Counted from the stretch's first letter, positions 26,107 to 36,124 are shown. The stretch is 64,000 bases of DNA from Anderseniella sp963700885 (GCA_963700885.1 CAVOZJ010000001.1:137287-201286); one strand, 5' to 3'. Notes: generated from the sequence alone by a model not told the origin. Numbers and translations are program-made.

Positions 26107-26463
26107 ATGAAAAAATCGCTGTTGATTGCCCTGGGTTTGGCGGGTGTCTTGTTGCCACAGAAAGTCCTGGCTGAAAACTGGATGTCAGATGGTGACATCA
26201 TGAAAGAACTGGTTGGAATGGAACTGTCTTTCCGGGGCAGGCGAAGCGGAAGGATAATTTATCGCAAGTCGGGCGAGATGCGGATGGTGTCAGCCAAAGG
26301 CCGTCCGGTTTATGGCGAGTGGCGCATCGATGAGGAAAACGACAGCATCTGTTCGCGCATCATTCAGCGCAAGCAGCACAAGGAAGTCTGTTATCGCACG
26401 CGGCACGATGGTTTCGGCTATCGCACTGATCAGGGCTACAAGCTGATGCCGCTGGGTTTTTAG
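26107..26463 (+). CDS. Secreted small protein of unknown function
   Basis: 118 residues with a clear signal peptide (MKKSLLIALGLAGVLLP, cleavage near VLAEN). The mature part is basic with an antiparallel-looking body: GMELSFRGRRSGRIIYRKSG, GRPVYGEWRIDEENDSICSRI, CYRTRHDGFGYRTDQGY. Two cysteines may pair. The pattern 'G...Y.S.G.....G.W....D..C' resembles small periplasmic proteins found in alphaproteobacteria whose function is not known. It is isolated between the phosphotransferase and the IS1380-type element. Confidence 0.65.
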   Translation: MKKSLLIALGLAGVLLPQKVLAENWMSDGDIMKELVGMELSFRGRRSGRIIYRKSGEMRMVSAKGRPVYGEWRIDEENDSICSRIIQRKQHKEVCYRTRHDGFGYRTDQGYKLMPLGF

Positions 26464-26644
26464 CCCGCATTATGCATGGTCATGAGCTTTCCGCTGCGCC
26501 CAGCGCAGTTTTTGTATAACTTTGTACGGGTTTTGGGGCGCACAGACATGCCTGTTCGTCTCTGGTAGCAGCCAGAGTTAGGGTTGAATGTGTTTGCGGG
26601 TTAAAGGGGAAGGGTGAAGTTTGAGGGGCTTTATGCCCCGCCAT

Positions 26645-27984
26645 TCAGGTGACGAGGCGCGGGATTCGATCCAGGGCGAAGCGCAGCATCTCCTGGCCGG
26701 GACACGCTGTCGGCAAGTGAACCCGGATCATCGTCTTCATCTCGACAACACGGGCAGCGATCTTGACGAGCCGCAGACGCAATGTATCGAACTGGGCGAC
26801 GCGCCACATCGAGCGTCGTGGCATCGATACTGCGCAGGCCCCACATCAGCCAGTAGGCGCCGGCGTGCAGGAACAGCCGCAACTGGTTGGCCGTAGCCTT
26901 CGTGCATGAGGTGCGGTCCGCCGCCAGATGCGTCTTCCAGGACTTGATGTGATTTTCAGCTTGGCCACGCCGGCAGTAGACATCCTCGTAGAGCGCACGA
27001 GCATTGCGTTTGTTCAGATTGGTGACGATGAAACGTGTGTCGGGTCCGTCGGCGCCGACTTCGACGCGGGCAATGATCCGCTCGACACGGCTCCAACTCG
27101 CGGCCCCGTCGTGGAACTCCTTGAAGCGGCGCGCTTTGCCGTTTTTCGGCGCCGCCTCGAAGCGCGCTTTCGTGCTGGCCTCAAGATCCCCGATATGCGG
27201 GCGCAATGTCGGGGTCGGAGCGACGCCAAGGATGTAATCGAGGGCGTTGACACGACACCAGTCGAGAACTTCGGGGCAGCAATAGTGACTGTCGGCGCGC
27301 AGCAGGATCTCGACCGCGGCCAGTTGGCGCGGATCGCCCGCAACAAGCGGCGCAGGAAGGCGCGTATCTCCCTACCGCCGGGCCGTTTGGCGGGGCGCAG
27401 CATGGCGGTGATGAAGCGGCCCTCGCCGTCGAACACGACGATCGGCTGAAAACCGTATTCGTCGTAATGGGCATTGAACAGCCGCAGTTGCTGGCCGCCA
27501 TGAACCGCGTCGAACGTATCGTCGATGTCGAGCGTGATCCGTTTGGGAACCTGGCGGAAGGTTTCGCAATAGAGATCGACCATGGCGCGGCCCATGCGCA
27601 ACAGGGCGCGAGCGTCGGGTAGGTTTTCCAGACGGGAGATCGTCGACTGCGAACACAGCTCGCGATCTGACGGCGCCAGATCAAGCGCCATTTTGAAGAT
27701 GGGATCGCTGCGCAGGGAATGGCGTCGTTGCCGTCTTCGTGACCGGCCGCGATCATCAGCAGCCGAAAACCAATGATGTCGGCGAGACTGTGGGTGATCT
27801 GTTCGGGCGCACGCGGATCGAGGATGCAGGCGGCCAGACGATCGGCGACGCAAAGACGCTGCTCGATCTCGCGCAACGCCAGAATGCCGCCGTCCGACGA
27901 CAGCAGGCCGCCGTCGAATTGGACCACAACGTTCTTACCGGAGACAGGTGACAGGCCGGGCAACATCGGTGTAGAAATGGTCAT
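26645..27984 (-). mobile_element. IS1380-type transposase, three frameshifts
   Basis: The protein starts at 27984 as MTISTPMLPGLSPVSG with FDGGLLSSDGGILALREIEQ, typical of IS1380-family transposases. It shifts frame near 27722 into SDPIFKMALDLAPSDREL and the LDIDDTFDAVHGGQQ block. It shifts again near 27320 into EILLRADSHYCCPEVLDW and CRRGQAENHIKSWK. A third shift near 26815 leads to the end LRFALDRIPRLVT. About 447 residues in all. Each break is one base and the sequence between is well kept. I could not identify terminal inverted repeats or a target duplication by eye, so element ends are not given. Confidence 0.8.
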
Positions 27985-28221
27985 GGCGGGTGTCGCTTTC
28001 CTGAAATCGTGATGATTGGCGTCAATAACCAAATCATAGGTGATTCCAGTGCTTTAAGCTACATCCGCCTGCTCAGGATGAATAGTGCGGGTTAGGTAAT
28101 TGCATTACGGACATTCTGACTGCATCACCCGATATTGCTGGATCAGCCGCCTTCGGTTGTACCCGCTTGCAGGACGCCTGCCGTTGGACGTACGGTGGCG
28201 CGATAGCGGGAGAATTGAATA

Positions 28222-30597
28222 ATGGTAGACCTACTTGCGGGCATTTTGGGGGGCACCGGAACCCTGTTACTGACCATTGTCATCCTTTGCAGCTTCGTTG
28301 TTTACGCGGCGGTCAACTATACAAAGGGACTGAAATTAAGGGCATTGTTTGTTCTGGTGGTTGGCGGTTTCCTGTTCCTGTTCGTGCCGTCACTACTGGA
28401 CTGGATCCGTCACCTGGGTGTCGATTCGTTCGTGGAAACCCAAGGTTTCGATTATAACGAGGCCTTGTTCCTGTTGAAAACGGTCGGCCGGATTTTGAGA
28501 CCGGTGACACTCCTGGAATCGATTGTGACAGTTGTGGCAACCGGATTTGTCTTCTGGGTGCTGGTCGTCATTTTCAGCAAAGGCCTGGTGAAACTGAATG
28601 TTGGAACACATGCAGCGATGCTCGCCGGATGGGGTGCATTCGGCATTCTTTGTATCCATTATTCCGCTTCGTATTTGAGCCACACAGCCTTGTTCGAGGG
28701 TGTGAGATCAAATTTTGACAACCAAATGGAGGTCACGGCCGCTGGCCGCCCGGAGTTGAACGTCTATGTTTACATCGGTGAATCCACCACTTCCGCGAAT
28801 TGGCAGCTTTACGGTTATACACGCCCGACAACACCGCAACTCGTGAAAATTGCATCACAGGACGATAAACTGCTGACGTTTCACAATGTCTTGTCGACTC
28901 ACACCCATACCAGCCAGTCGTTGTTACGCGCACTGAGCTTTTCTGCCGAAAGTGCCAGAAAAACTTCGCCGGTACCCATCTACCGTAGCCAGCGCACGTC
29001 CATTGTTTCCGTACTCAAACAGGCAAACGTAAAGACCGATTGGATTAGCAATCAAAGTCAGACGGGCAGCTATAATCTGGTATCGTCCATTATTGCCAGG
29101 CACGCCGACACAACAAAGTGGAGTATTGACACGAGGTATGCTCCCAACTCCGACAAGGTGTTGCAACGTCCCTACGATCACGAGTTCTTCTTTCCCGAGA
29201 TTGATCGCCTCGTAGAGACAACCCCTGCAACGGGCCAGGCTGTTTTCCTGCACTCCTATGCTGGTCACGGCCCCTATGAAAAATGGGTGCCCGGGGACCG
29301 TCGGGAAATCGTCGATGAAAAATTTGAACAGATGGCCAGCGAAGGCGTTATTGGTGATCTGCACCAGCGGAGTTTTCTGTTTGGCGGGTATGAAGACAAG
29401 GAAGTCATATCCGAGATAGAGGCTTATGACAAAGCCATCAGATATATAGATTTCGAGCTTGCTCACATCATAGAGCGGTTAAGCGATACCCGGTTTCCCT
29501 CTGTTCTGGTCTATTTTTCGGACCACGGAGAGTCAGTCTTTTCAGGCAAGGGCCATACAGCCTCACGGTATATCCACGAAATGGTTCGGGTACCATTCCT
29601 GATGTATTTCAATTCAAGTGCCGCCGAGATGTATCCGGATTTGTTCCGGGAATTCAGCGCTCTCGCTGCCAGCCGGAAAATTGCGACGCTGGCCCAGTTT
29701 CCCGAGACATTGATGAAGTTGTTTGCAATCAACCATAGTGCCCCTTCGACAGGCGTGGTCGGTGAAGGCCTGAACGACGAAGTTCGCCACATTGTCAACC
29801 GGGAAGTGTATGGCGAAGTTGCAGGTATTGACCTGCTTGCCCCGGTCGGTGAATTGAGCAATCCGAGAATCGACATCGCCACCAAGGTTTTCCTGCAGAC
29901 CCGGCGCGCACAGAACCAGGTAGATCCATATATTTGCTATCACCGCTCCAACAGTTTTGCCAAGGCATGGCGTGGCGCATTGGTCTCATCCTGCCTGGAA
30001 TTTGACATAGTGACGGACGAGGGTGGAAAGCTGAACGTCGTTCACCCACCGAAACAGGCCACCGGGTTCGATATAGGCGAAGTCATGCAGATCGCCCTGA
30101 ATGCAAAGGTGGCAGTATGGATAGATGCGAAAAACATACATGAACCGAAAAACTGCGCCGTGTTGCTGGATTATCTGACAGGATTGTCCTCCCTGCCGTC
30201 AGCCACTCTGGTGGAGTTCCCCTCGAAAACGAATGAGTCCAGTGAAGATCTGCTGCAGTGCGTCTCGAAGCTGAAGCGTTTGGGAGTTTTCACCTCTTAC
30301 TATGTGCCCACCAAACTGGCAGTTGAATGTGCAAACGAGTTGCAGGAAAGCAACGACTGGAGTCAGTTCGAATCCTGCTCAACCTTGCAGACAAAACTGC
30401 TTGCTGTGGCCAACAGCAAGGTATTCACCGATTTTTCATTTAGCATCAAGACGTTGCTGGCCATGAAGACGTTGCCAGCCGGAGCCCTTTTGAAATGGAA
30501 CACGTGGGGAATTGGCATCGAAAATCTATCGGATTTTGAAACTCTCGGATTCCGCTACGTAATTATCAATACAAAAACCGATCCGAATGGATACTGA
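28222..30597 (+). CDS. Membrane sulfatase-fold transferase fused to a GDPD-like domain
   Basis: 791 residues. Residues about 1-155 contain around four membrane helices. The periplasmic alkaline-phosphatase/sulfatase-fold domain (about 175-510) has the nucleophile region VYIGESTTSANWQLYGY, VLSTHTHTSQSLL and the metal-site segment VLVYFSDHGESVFSGKGHT, as in phosphoethanolamine transferases. From about 573 a separate domain has ICYHRSNSFAKAW, SSCLEFDIV and LNVVHPP, resembling the His-Arg, Glu-x-Asp and His positions of glycerophosphodiester phosphodiesterases, with the usual HD changed to HP. The combination suggests head-group transfer and lipid or polymer processing at the cell surface, but the substrate is inferred. 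AGCGGGAGAA precedes the ATG. Confidence 0.75.
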   Translation: MVDLLAGILGGTGTLLLTIVILCSFVVYAAVNYTKGLKLRALFVLVVGGFLFLFVPSLLDWIRHLGVDSFVETQGFDYNEALFLLKTVGRILRPVTLLESIVTVVATGFVFWVLVVIFSKGLVKLNVGTHAAMLAGWGAFGILCIHYSASYLSHTALFEGVRSNFDNQMEVTAAGRPELNVYVYIGESTTSANWQLYGYTRPTTPQLVKIASQDDKLLTFHNVLSTHTHTSQSLLRALSFSAESARKTSPVPIYRSQRTSIVSVLKQANVKTDWISNQSQTGSYNLVSSIIARHADTTKWSIDTRYAPNSDKVLQRPYDHEFFFPEIDRLVETTPATGQAVFLHSYAGHGPYEKWVPGDRREIVDEKFEQMASEGVIGDLHQRSFLFGGYEDKEVISEIEAYDKAIRYIDFELAHIIERLSDTRFPSVLVYFSDHGESVFSGKGHTASRYIHEMVRVPFLMYFNSSAAEMYPDLFREFSALAASRKIATLAQFPETLMKLFAINHSAPSTGVVGEGLNDEVRHIVNREVYGEVAGIDLLAPVGELSNPRIDIATKVFLQTRRAQNQVDPYICYHRSNSFAKAWRGALVSSCLEFDIVTDEGGKLNVVHPPKQATGFDIGEVMQIALNAKVAVWIDAKNIHEPKNCAVLLDYLTGLSSLPSATLVEFPSKTNESSEDLLQCVSKLKRLGVFTSYYVPTKLAVECANELQESNDWSQFESCSTLQTKLLAVANSKVFTDFSFSIKTLLAMKTLPAGALLKWNTWGIGIENLSDFETLGFRYVIINTKTDPNGY

Positions 30598-30840
30598 TGC
30601 GCGCTGGACAAACCTGTCCTGAGTTTGACATGCAGTAGAAGAACGATCAGCGAAAGATGACACGTTTTTGATGAATTCTCCGTCTGCCAGCAAGTCCATT
30701 TTGATGATTTACGGGCACAGCACCAAACCGCAGTAAGCTTGGAAAAAGGTAACTTTTATGCCAGCATTTTTATGAAAGCCGGAAACATTTTGTACAAAAC
30801 GGCTTAGAGTATTCACCGGTTTGAATTAAGGGTCATTGAA

Positions 30841-31476
30841 GTGTTCAGGTCGGACCTGTCGCCAACAATCCTGGTTATCGTTGCCTTGACGATTACCAGC
30901 CTGCTCGTATGGTTGAGCCTTAAGGTATACGGCGCCCGGGAGCCGTTGCCGCTTGACCAGTTTGTCTATCATGGCTTTGCCCGAATCCAGTCACCGGCTG
31001 TCGAGAATTTCTTTTGGATGGCGGGCCGGATGGGAAGTTCCGCGGTTGTTATCGCCATCGCAGCGGCAATGGCCTTGTTTCTCACGGCAACTGGACGGTG
31101 GTACCACTTGCTGGCGCTGGTTGTAGCAATCGCCGGCACACAGCTTACCACCCACTTCGGAAAATGGCTCATCCACCGCCCCCGGCCCGGTGCATTGCTC
31201 GATGCTGCCAGTTCCTTCTCTTTCCCCAGTGCCCACGCTGCAAGCACCATGGTCATCTGGGGGACGGCCGGTTACCTGATTGGCAGCAATTTCACAGGCT
31301 GGCCACGCCTTGCCAGCCTGTTGGTTGCCGGCGCGATTATCATTTCAGTTGCCGTTTCGCTGATTGCCAGAAACGTGCACTACCCCTCCGACGTGGCCGC
31401 AGGGCTCCTGGTTGGCGCATTCTGGCTCATTGCGGGAGCGGTGATTTCTAAATGCGCAACATGGACCGTAGTCTAA
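30841..31476 (+). CDS. PAP2-family membrane phosphatase
   Basis: 211 residues starting at GTG, with about five membrane helices. The three-part active site of PAP2 acid phosphatases is present: KWLIHRPRPG, FPSAHAAST and ARNVHYPSDVAAG, which lines up with the SRxxxxxHxxxD motif except that Ser is Ala. Such enzymes release phosphate from undecaprenyl pyrophosphate or lipid phosphates in the periplasm. It follows the sulfatase-fold transferase by about 240 bases, compatible with a shared role in envelope lipid chemistry. Confidence 0.85.
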   Translation: MFRSDLSPTILVIVALTITSLLVWLSLKVYGAREPLPLDQFVYHGFARIQSPAVENFFWMAGRMGSSAVVIAIAAAMALFLTATGRWYHLLALVVAIAGTQLTTHFGKWLIHRPRPGALLDAASSFSFPSAHAASTMVIWGTAGYLIGSNFTGWPRLASLLVAGAIIISVAVSLIARNVHYPSDVAAGLLVGAFWLIAGAVISKCATWTVV

Positions 31477-31549
31477 CGAGCTTCGCGCCGTCGCCGTGCT
31501 GAAATGGACAAGTGAACATGTCATTGATTCAAAAAACCAAAGGCCCCTT

Positions 31550-32263
31550 CTATGCATCATAACCGAGTTCAACAAAATCCCGCTCATAGAGCTCCCGGAT
31601 AATACCTAACTCGCGACGTGACAATTGTTGCAGCATTTCGCCGGACGCCGTTCTATGCCGGTCAATCGTGAATGTTTCAGATGGTCTTGAGAAAATTTCT
31701 GAAGTGATATGTTTCAGGTCGTTATCGAGGTTTTCAAGCTTGCCTACATAATCGTATTTTTTGAGATCGTAAGGCAGTATACTCGTCTGCGGAGCCCAAT
31801 GGATATCACGGAACAAGAGGTCCTCTCCCAGTCTGTGAAGGAAATCCTCAAACGAAAACACCTTGTCCTCATTCGTATGATAAAGTCCGAACTTCCTGCG
31901 GTATTTTTCCTGGGCCACCTTGTGCAGATAGGTCGACAGTAGACGCGTGACAGGATTTCGTACGACAGTGAATACGAACAGGTCGGCCATATCGTTCAGA
32001 TGGGGAACGCCGTGCAGGGCGCTCTTCGGAAATTCCGCTTCGGAACCAGCGGATGCGGGTCCCATATTGGCCTGCAGTGTTTGCGAGATTGTCGAATTTG
32101 CGGCTTTTGGCACCCGAAAATAGCAAAATCCATATTCGCGCGAGATTGATACACGCCGAAATACAAGATGCCGGAGTTCCGGTCGTATGTCCGCAAAAAT
32201 CGGATGCCGCGAGAGTGAGCCATAGTTCCAGACCACTTCGGCATAACCTTTAAAATATCGCAT
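31550..32263 (-). CDS. Sulfotransferase family protein
   Basis: 237 residues of the carbohydrate (HNK-1/chondroitin-type, Sulfotransfer_2) group. The 5'-phosphosulfate loop is FRVPKAANSTISQTL and the 3'-phosphate site is FTVVRNPVTRLLSTYLHK. DYVGKLENLDNDL fits the conserved late segment. It would move sulfate from PAPS to a sugar. It is convergent with the PAP2 gene and one of two sulfotransferase genes in this region, suggesting sulfated surface glycans. Confidence 0.8.
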   Translation of the reverse strand: MRYFKGYAEVVWNYGSLSRHPIFADIRPELRHLVFRRVSISREYGFCYFRVPKAANSTISQTLQANMGPASAGSEAEFPKSALHGVPHLNDMADLFVFTVVRNPVTRLLSTYLHKVAQEKYRRKFGLYHTNEDKVFSFEDFLHRLGEDLLFRDIHWAPQTSILPYDLKKYDYVGKLENLDNDLKHITSEIFSRPSETFTIDRHRTASGEMLQQLSRRELGIIRELYERDFVELGYDA

Positions 32264-32473
32264 CCCTGTCCTCGCTCAAGCAAACAAAATACTCGTCGTC
32301 CGCGTTTGTCATCTCAAATCGTAGCGTCAGTGCGATTGGCGATTCCAGTAAGGAGGCACGAGCAAACGTATTACGAACCCTGCGGCATAACTGAAGTTGT
32401 AATGTGTTTGTACCGATGGTAGTTTTGCTTCAAGTGGAACGCACAATCCGGTTCACCGTTACTCAACTTTGCT

Positions 32474-33220
32474 GTGGGGCTTTGCCAATTGAGATGGCTA
32501 CAATATGCCTGTCATGCTGCAGCCAGGACAACTATCCTGGCGGTTGCGTTGGCGATCGGTGCAGTTCCGGCGTGGTCTGCTGACGCTGATTATTCTGCAT
32601 CCTGGTTTCAGATATACGACCACTATGTAACGGTTTATGGTGGAGCTTCATTTCTGAATGATGACGATGCCATGCGGGCACCCTACGATCAACCCGGCAA
32701 TAACTTCCACTCAGCTACCAATCCCGGCTTCGTAGTCGGCGCAGCCTATGGCGTACGGCTCAACAATTATCTCAGGACAGAAGCCGAACTTTCTTATGCA
32801 CGCTCGACGCACGATGTAGTCGATACCTTCCTGTGTCCGACTGCGGACAAGAAATGCAAGTGGCAACAGTCGGTAGATCGACAGCATGTTGGGTCTGGCG
32901 GAACGACCAATTCAGTAAACGCGTTTGCCAATGCCTGGGTGGACATTGGACTGGTATCACAACTGTCGGTTTACGGTGGGGGCGGTCTGGGTTTTGCCAT
33001 TCTCGCCTATGAGGACAGCTCTTTCGATGTTGATCAGGTAGACGTCACATATGCGTGGCAGTTTGGCGGCGGCGCCCGCTGGCAACTCTCGGAATCAATG
33101 TTGCTAGATGTTGCCTACAGGATGCGTGGCCCGATAAATCTCGACTACGGACCCGTTGTTCCCAGTGACTTCGAGATGACCGCGAACCAGGTTACACTTG
33201 GGTGGTCCTACGGGTTCTGA
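32474..33220 (+). CDS. Outer-membrane beta-barrel protein (Omp25/porin-like)
   Basis: About 248 residues. A signal peptide (TILAVALAIGAVPAWSA, cleavage before DADY) is followed by alternating strands typical of the eight-stranded OMP_b-brl fold: YVTVYGGASFLNDDD, FVVGAAYGVRLNNYLRTEAELSYARS, LSVYGGGGLGFAILAYED, and a terminal aromatic GWSYGF as needed for BAM insertion. The start is uncertain: GTG 32474 is given and an in-frame TTG at 32489 is possible; neither has a strong ribosome site. Confidence 0.75.
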   Translation: MGLCQLRWLQYACHAAARTTILAVALAIGAVPAWSADADYSASWFQIYDHYVTVYGGASFLNDDDAMRAPYDQPGNNFHSATNPGFVVGAAYGVRLNNYLRTEAELSYARSTHDVVDTFLCPTADKKCKWQQSVDRQHVGSGGTTNSVNAFANAWVDIGLVSQLSVYGGGGLGFAILAYEDSSFDVDQVDVTYAWQFGGGARWQLSESMLLDVAYRMRGPINLDYGPVVPSDFEMTANQVTLGWSYGF

Positions 33221-33267
33221 GCGGCATTTGTCGAGTAACGCTGACAGACACGCCTCATCATTTATAA

Positions 33268-34208
33268 GAGCCCAACCGAAAATTAAGTTGAGTGATTTCA
33301 GTGGATTGTGATTCTCTTGAATTGTTCTACGATTTTTGGAGATCAACATGCCCTGGACTGAAACCACCCGGCCTGATTATGACAGACGCTTTCTGCGCTA
33401 TGCAAGCGATTGCAGCGATAACGAGTGGGCACTGATTGCACCATTCCTGAAACCCGCTTCCAATGTTGGCCGTCCGCGAGAGCACTCGATGCGCCATATC
33501 TGGAATGCCATTTCTTATATTGCTGCAACCGGTTGCCAATGGGCAATGTTACCGAAGGATTTTCCGCCTTTCACCACCGTGCAATATCACTTCTACAAAC
33601 TGCGTGATTGCGGCATGCTGGACATTGTCAACGAAGCGCTGGTGTGTGCATCACGGATGGTGGCCGGGCGCAATGCTGAACCAACCGCTGCCATCATCGA
33701 CAGCCAGTCGGTCAAGACTACCGAAAGCGGAGGAATCTCAGGCTTTGACGCAGGCAAGAAGGTGAAGGGACGCAAACGTCACATCATCACTGACACGCAA
33801 GGAAACCTGCTTTATGGCAACGTGCATCGTGCCGACATTCAAGACCGTGATGGCGCGCCTTTGGTGATAGAGGCTGCATGTGATAGCTGGCCAACGCTTT
33901 CCTGCCTGTTTGCTGATGGCGGCTATGCGGGATGGAAGCTGGAACTGGTCTTGTTGCAGCAGATGGAAAACCCGCCAGTTCTAGAAATTGTCAGGAGGCC
34001 AAACGCAGCGACAGGCTTTGTCGTCATTACAAGGCGGTGGGTTGTCGAGCGCACTTTCGCATGGTTCGGACGTTGCAGAAGACTTGCAAAGGACTGGGAA
34101 AAGTCGATATCTTCCTCCAACGCATGGCTCACAATCGCAGCTATCAGACGCCAATCCAGATTCATCGCAAAAATAATAAATTCAATGACTTAATTTTGAG
34201 TTAGACTC
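33268..34208 (+). mobile_element. IS5-family insertion sequence, complete with TIRs and TAA target duplication
   Basis: A 941-bp element. The left terminal repeat is GAGCCCAACCGAAAATTAAG+T (33268-33288). The right repeat (34188-34208), read inward, agrees at 17 of 21 positions. TAA flanks both sides (33265-33267 and 34209-34211), the 3-base TNA duplication seen in the IS427/IS1031 branch of IS5. One intact transposase gene lies inside, so the element may still be mobile. It lies 2 bases from the stop codon of the AT-rich sulfotransferase gene. Confidence 0.88.
33348..34193 (+). CDS. IS5-family transposase
   Basis: 281 residues, single-frame DDE transposase. The N-terminal part has LTD-like SDNEWALIAPFL and the YHFYKLRDCGML region. 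Catalytic segments are AAIIDSQSVKTTESGG (first Asp), CLFADGGYAGWKLE (second Asp) and VVERTFAWFGRCRRLAKDWE (Glu with the Y/W-R-x6-8-K-type spacing). I start at the ATG giving MPWTETTRPDY, the usual N terminus of this branch. No stop or frameshift interrupts it. Confidence 0.93.
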   Translation: MPWTETTRPDYDRRFLRYASDCSDNEWALIAPFLKPASNVGRPREHSMRHIWNAISYIAATGCQWAMLPKDFPPFTTVQYHFYKLRDCGMLDIVNEALVCASRMVAGRNAEPTAAIIDSQSVKTTESGGISGFDAGKKVKGRKRHIITDTQGNLLYGNVHRADIQDRDGAPLVIEAACDSWPTLSCLFADGGYAGWKLELVLLQQMENPPVLEIVRRPNAATGFVVITRRWVVERTFAWFGRCRRLAKDWEKSISSSNAWLTIAAIRRQSRFIAKIINSMT

Positions 34209-34213
34209 TAAGG

Positions 34214-34921
34214 TCAAAGCATCTTGAAATCGAATAGATTGAAATCTTTTCTATAAACCCTGTTTATCAAATCTATTCTATCATTGTGATTGAGTATATC
34301 TTTTTCGAATGTAATAATTTTCGGACTAATATTTTCTCTTTTTATGGAATTAATTGATAAATTGTAATTAGTATTTAATTTTTCATACAAGTCATCCATT
34401 CTATCCAGTTTAAAGACCTCATCGACGATAAACTGGTTTTTCTGATCAATAATCCAGTCCGCCTGGGGGTTGGCGTGGGATATGCCATGAGTATTGTACA
34501 ATCCAATCGGGGGCCTGTTATTTTCAACTTCATATAAGAACCGATCAAAATCCCAACCTTTAATCCGGCTGCCCTGAGCAAGATAGTTATACAGTGAGGC
34601 TACCCGATCATATGGATTTCGAACAATTGAAAATTTGTAACTGTTTTCATGATACTGTTTACTGACAAAACCGCACCTTAATAGCGACAAATAATGAACA
34701 TGAGCGAATGTAACAACGCCTTTATTGTCGAAATTCACGAAATCATTCGTTCTTTTTAATAGCCGCATCCCGGAGTGATCTGAAAGAGTTCTGAAAACAG
34801 ATGTTCCAGCAGCTTTTGGTATCCAAACAAAGCAAATATCGAAATTTTTGTCTTTATTTACTTTTAAATTTCTTGCGTAATTGTAAAAATCCCAAATTTT
34901 ATTTTTAAGTTTGAACACCAA
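34214..34921 (-). CDS. Sulfotransferase family protein, AT-rich
   Basis: 235 residues with the PAPS-binding loop FVWIPKAAGTSVFRTL and the 3'-phosphate motif FSIVRNPYDRVASLYNYL, plus a late KLDRMDDLYEKLN segment. It belongs to the Sulfotransfer_2 group like the gene at 31.6-32.3 kb but is only distantly similar. Base composition is strikingly AT-rich (many AAT, ATA and TTT codons) compared with the flanking genes, indicating transfer from another genome. The IS5 element ends just beyond its stop codon. Confidence 0.78.
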   Translation of the reverse strand: MVFKLKNKIWDFYNYARNLKVNKDKNFDICFVWIPKAAGTSVFRTLSDHSGMRLLKRTNDFVNFDNKGVVTFAHVHYLSLLRCGFVSKQYHENSYKFSIVRNPYDRVASLYNYLAQGSRIKGWDFDRFLYEVENNRPPIGLYNTHGISHANPQADWIIDQKNQFIVDEVFKLDRMDDLYEKLNTNYNLSINSIKRENISPKIITFEKDILNHNDRIDLINRVYRKDFNLFDFKML

Positions 34922-35284
34922 GGCAATACTCCCAAACGTAGTTACCTTTCTGTTGAAACCGCGTCACCAACGCTCCTGCAAGGCGCTGGATTATGCCGCC
35001 GACAACGTAACCAGGTAACAGAAAATCGATTTTCTGACTTACAGCAAATAGCACAAGTCTGGGGTCAGAACTCCAAGTTGTAGCCTATCACTATACAGTT
35101 TGGCGTCCAACAAGGTTTGATGCGTCTGTAAAATCTGAAACCCGACGCGGGCCCCAAAGTGCGCCAGAACTGGTGTAGCAACAAAGTCTGCTCGAAAACA
35201 AAACAGCTCCAGGTACCTGCAGCAGAAAATGGTCGCCCATGCGAGCCCCTTGTTTACTTCCTCCTGACTGGATCATTTCTCCCT
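34922..35284. other. Intergenic region, no supported gene
   Basis: About 360 bases between the AT-rich sulfotransferase and the glycosyltransferase genes, both on the minus strand. A short minus frame at 35091-35288 has no ribosome site or recognisable sequence. Composition changes back to GC-rich here, so a boundary of transferred DNA may lie within it. Confidence 0.45.
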
Positions 35285-36124
35285 TCAAGGAATGGCTTGT
35301 GTTTCCAGTAACCGGAACACTTCCTTCCAGTATGGGGTCCCCATATCAGCCTGCCAGTTGAATTTGTGCAGTGGAAATTTGTCGATAGTTATGAACCGGC
35401 GAATGTCATCCGGGACAACAGCAAGGTTCTTGTTGTGCTTGATTCTCACAAACAAACTGGAGGGCAGTGAGGAAGTCTTCGACCAGATATCGGCAAATTC
35501 GGGGTCTTCAAGGGCCAGCTTGTTGAACATGTAGTGCAGCGTGAAGTACGGGTAAAGCTTCAACACGTCGGTAAACATTTGCGAAAACCAAATTCGTGTG
35601 GTGTTTGGAGTTATCTCAAGAGGCGGTTTCAGAGCGGTTCGCAATATTCTGCCATACCAGGTCCCGTTCCCGGTAAAGCGCCGGTCCTGGAACATCTCCA
35701 GCAGCTTGCTCAACAGTCTGGATGGAATGATGTTGCCTTGCTCGGCGGCCATGAACGGACTTCCGATCATCCGGCCGCGACGTATGCCTGCGAATGCGAA
35801 GAAACCCGATGGCATGCGTTGCGGCAACCAGTCATCCAGCGGTTGCGAACAGAAAACGCTTGCATCAGCCCAAACTCCGCCATGCCTGCTCAGTAATGCA
35901 ACGCGGATCATATCCGACAGAAATTGCAGGCTGATGTCCGTTCTGCCGGTGAACCATTCCTGTGACAGTCCGGCAGGACCTTGCACCGAGCCTGCATCAA
36001 GCACGCGTATTGACCAGCCTGGATTGCGAATCCGCCAGGACGCAACACAACGCTTGACTATCTCCGGCGCATTGTCTTCGCCTTGTTGCCAGTAGATCCA
36101 GACTACTCTTGGAAGAACCGTCAT
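35285..36124 (-). CDS. Polysaccharide-synthesis glycosyltransferase (Caps_synth/OCH1-like)
   Basis: 279 residues of the GT32-like capsular polysaccharide synthesis family. The start is PRVVWIYWQQGEDNAPEIVKRCVASWRIRNPGW. The nucleotide-sugar/metal motif is in RVALLSRHGGVWADASVF (the DxD-like WADAS), preceded by LSDMIRVALL. It is expected to act in the cytoplasm on a lipid-linked sugar acceptor. The neighbouring sulfotransferases and methyltransferase fit a surface-glycan tailoring locus. Confidence 0.8.
   Translation of the reverse strand: MTVLPRVVWIYWQQGEDNAPEIVKRCVASWRIRNPGWSIRVLDAGSVQGPAGLSQEWFTGRTDISLQFLSDMIRVALLSRHGGVWADASVFCSQPLDDWLPQRMPSGFFAFAGIRRGRMIGSPFMAAEQGNIIPSRLLSKLLEMFQDRRFTGNGTWYGRILRTALKPPLEITPNTTRIWFSQMFTDVLKLYPYFTLHYMFNKLALEDPEFADIWSKTSSLPSSLFVRIKHNKNLAVVPDDIRRFITIDKFPLHKFNWQADMGTPYWKEVFRLLETQAIP

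Noticed and set aside
26581..28060. Terminal inverted repeats of the IS1380-type element
   Set aside because: Candidate ends near 26.6 and 28.05 kb did not pair convincingly, so no element boundaries are given.
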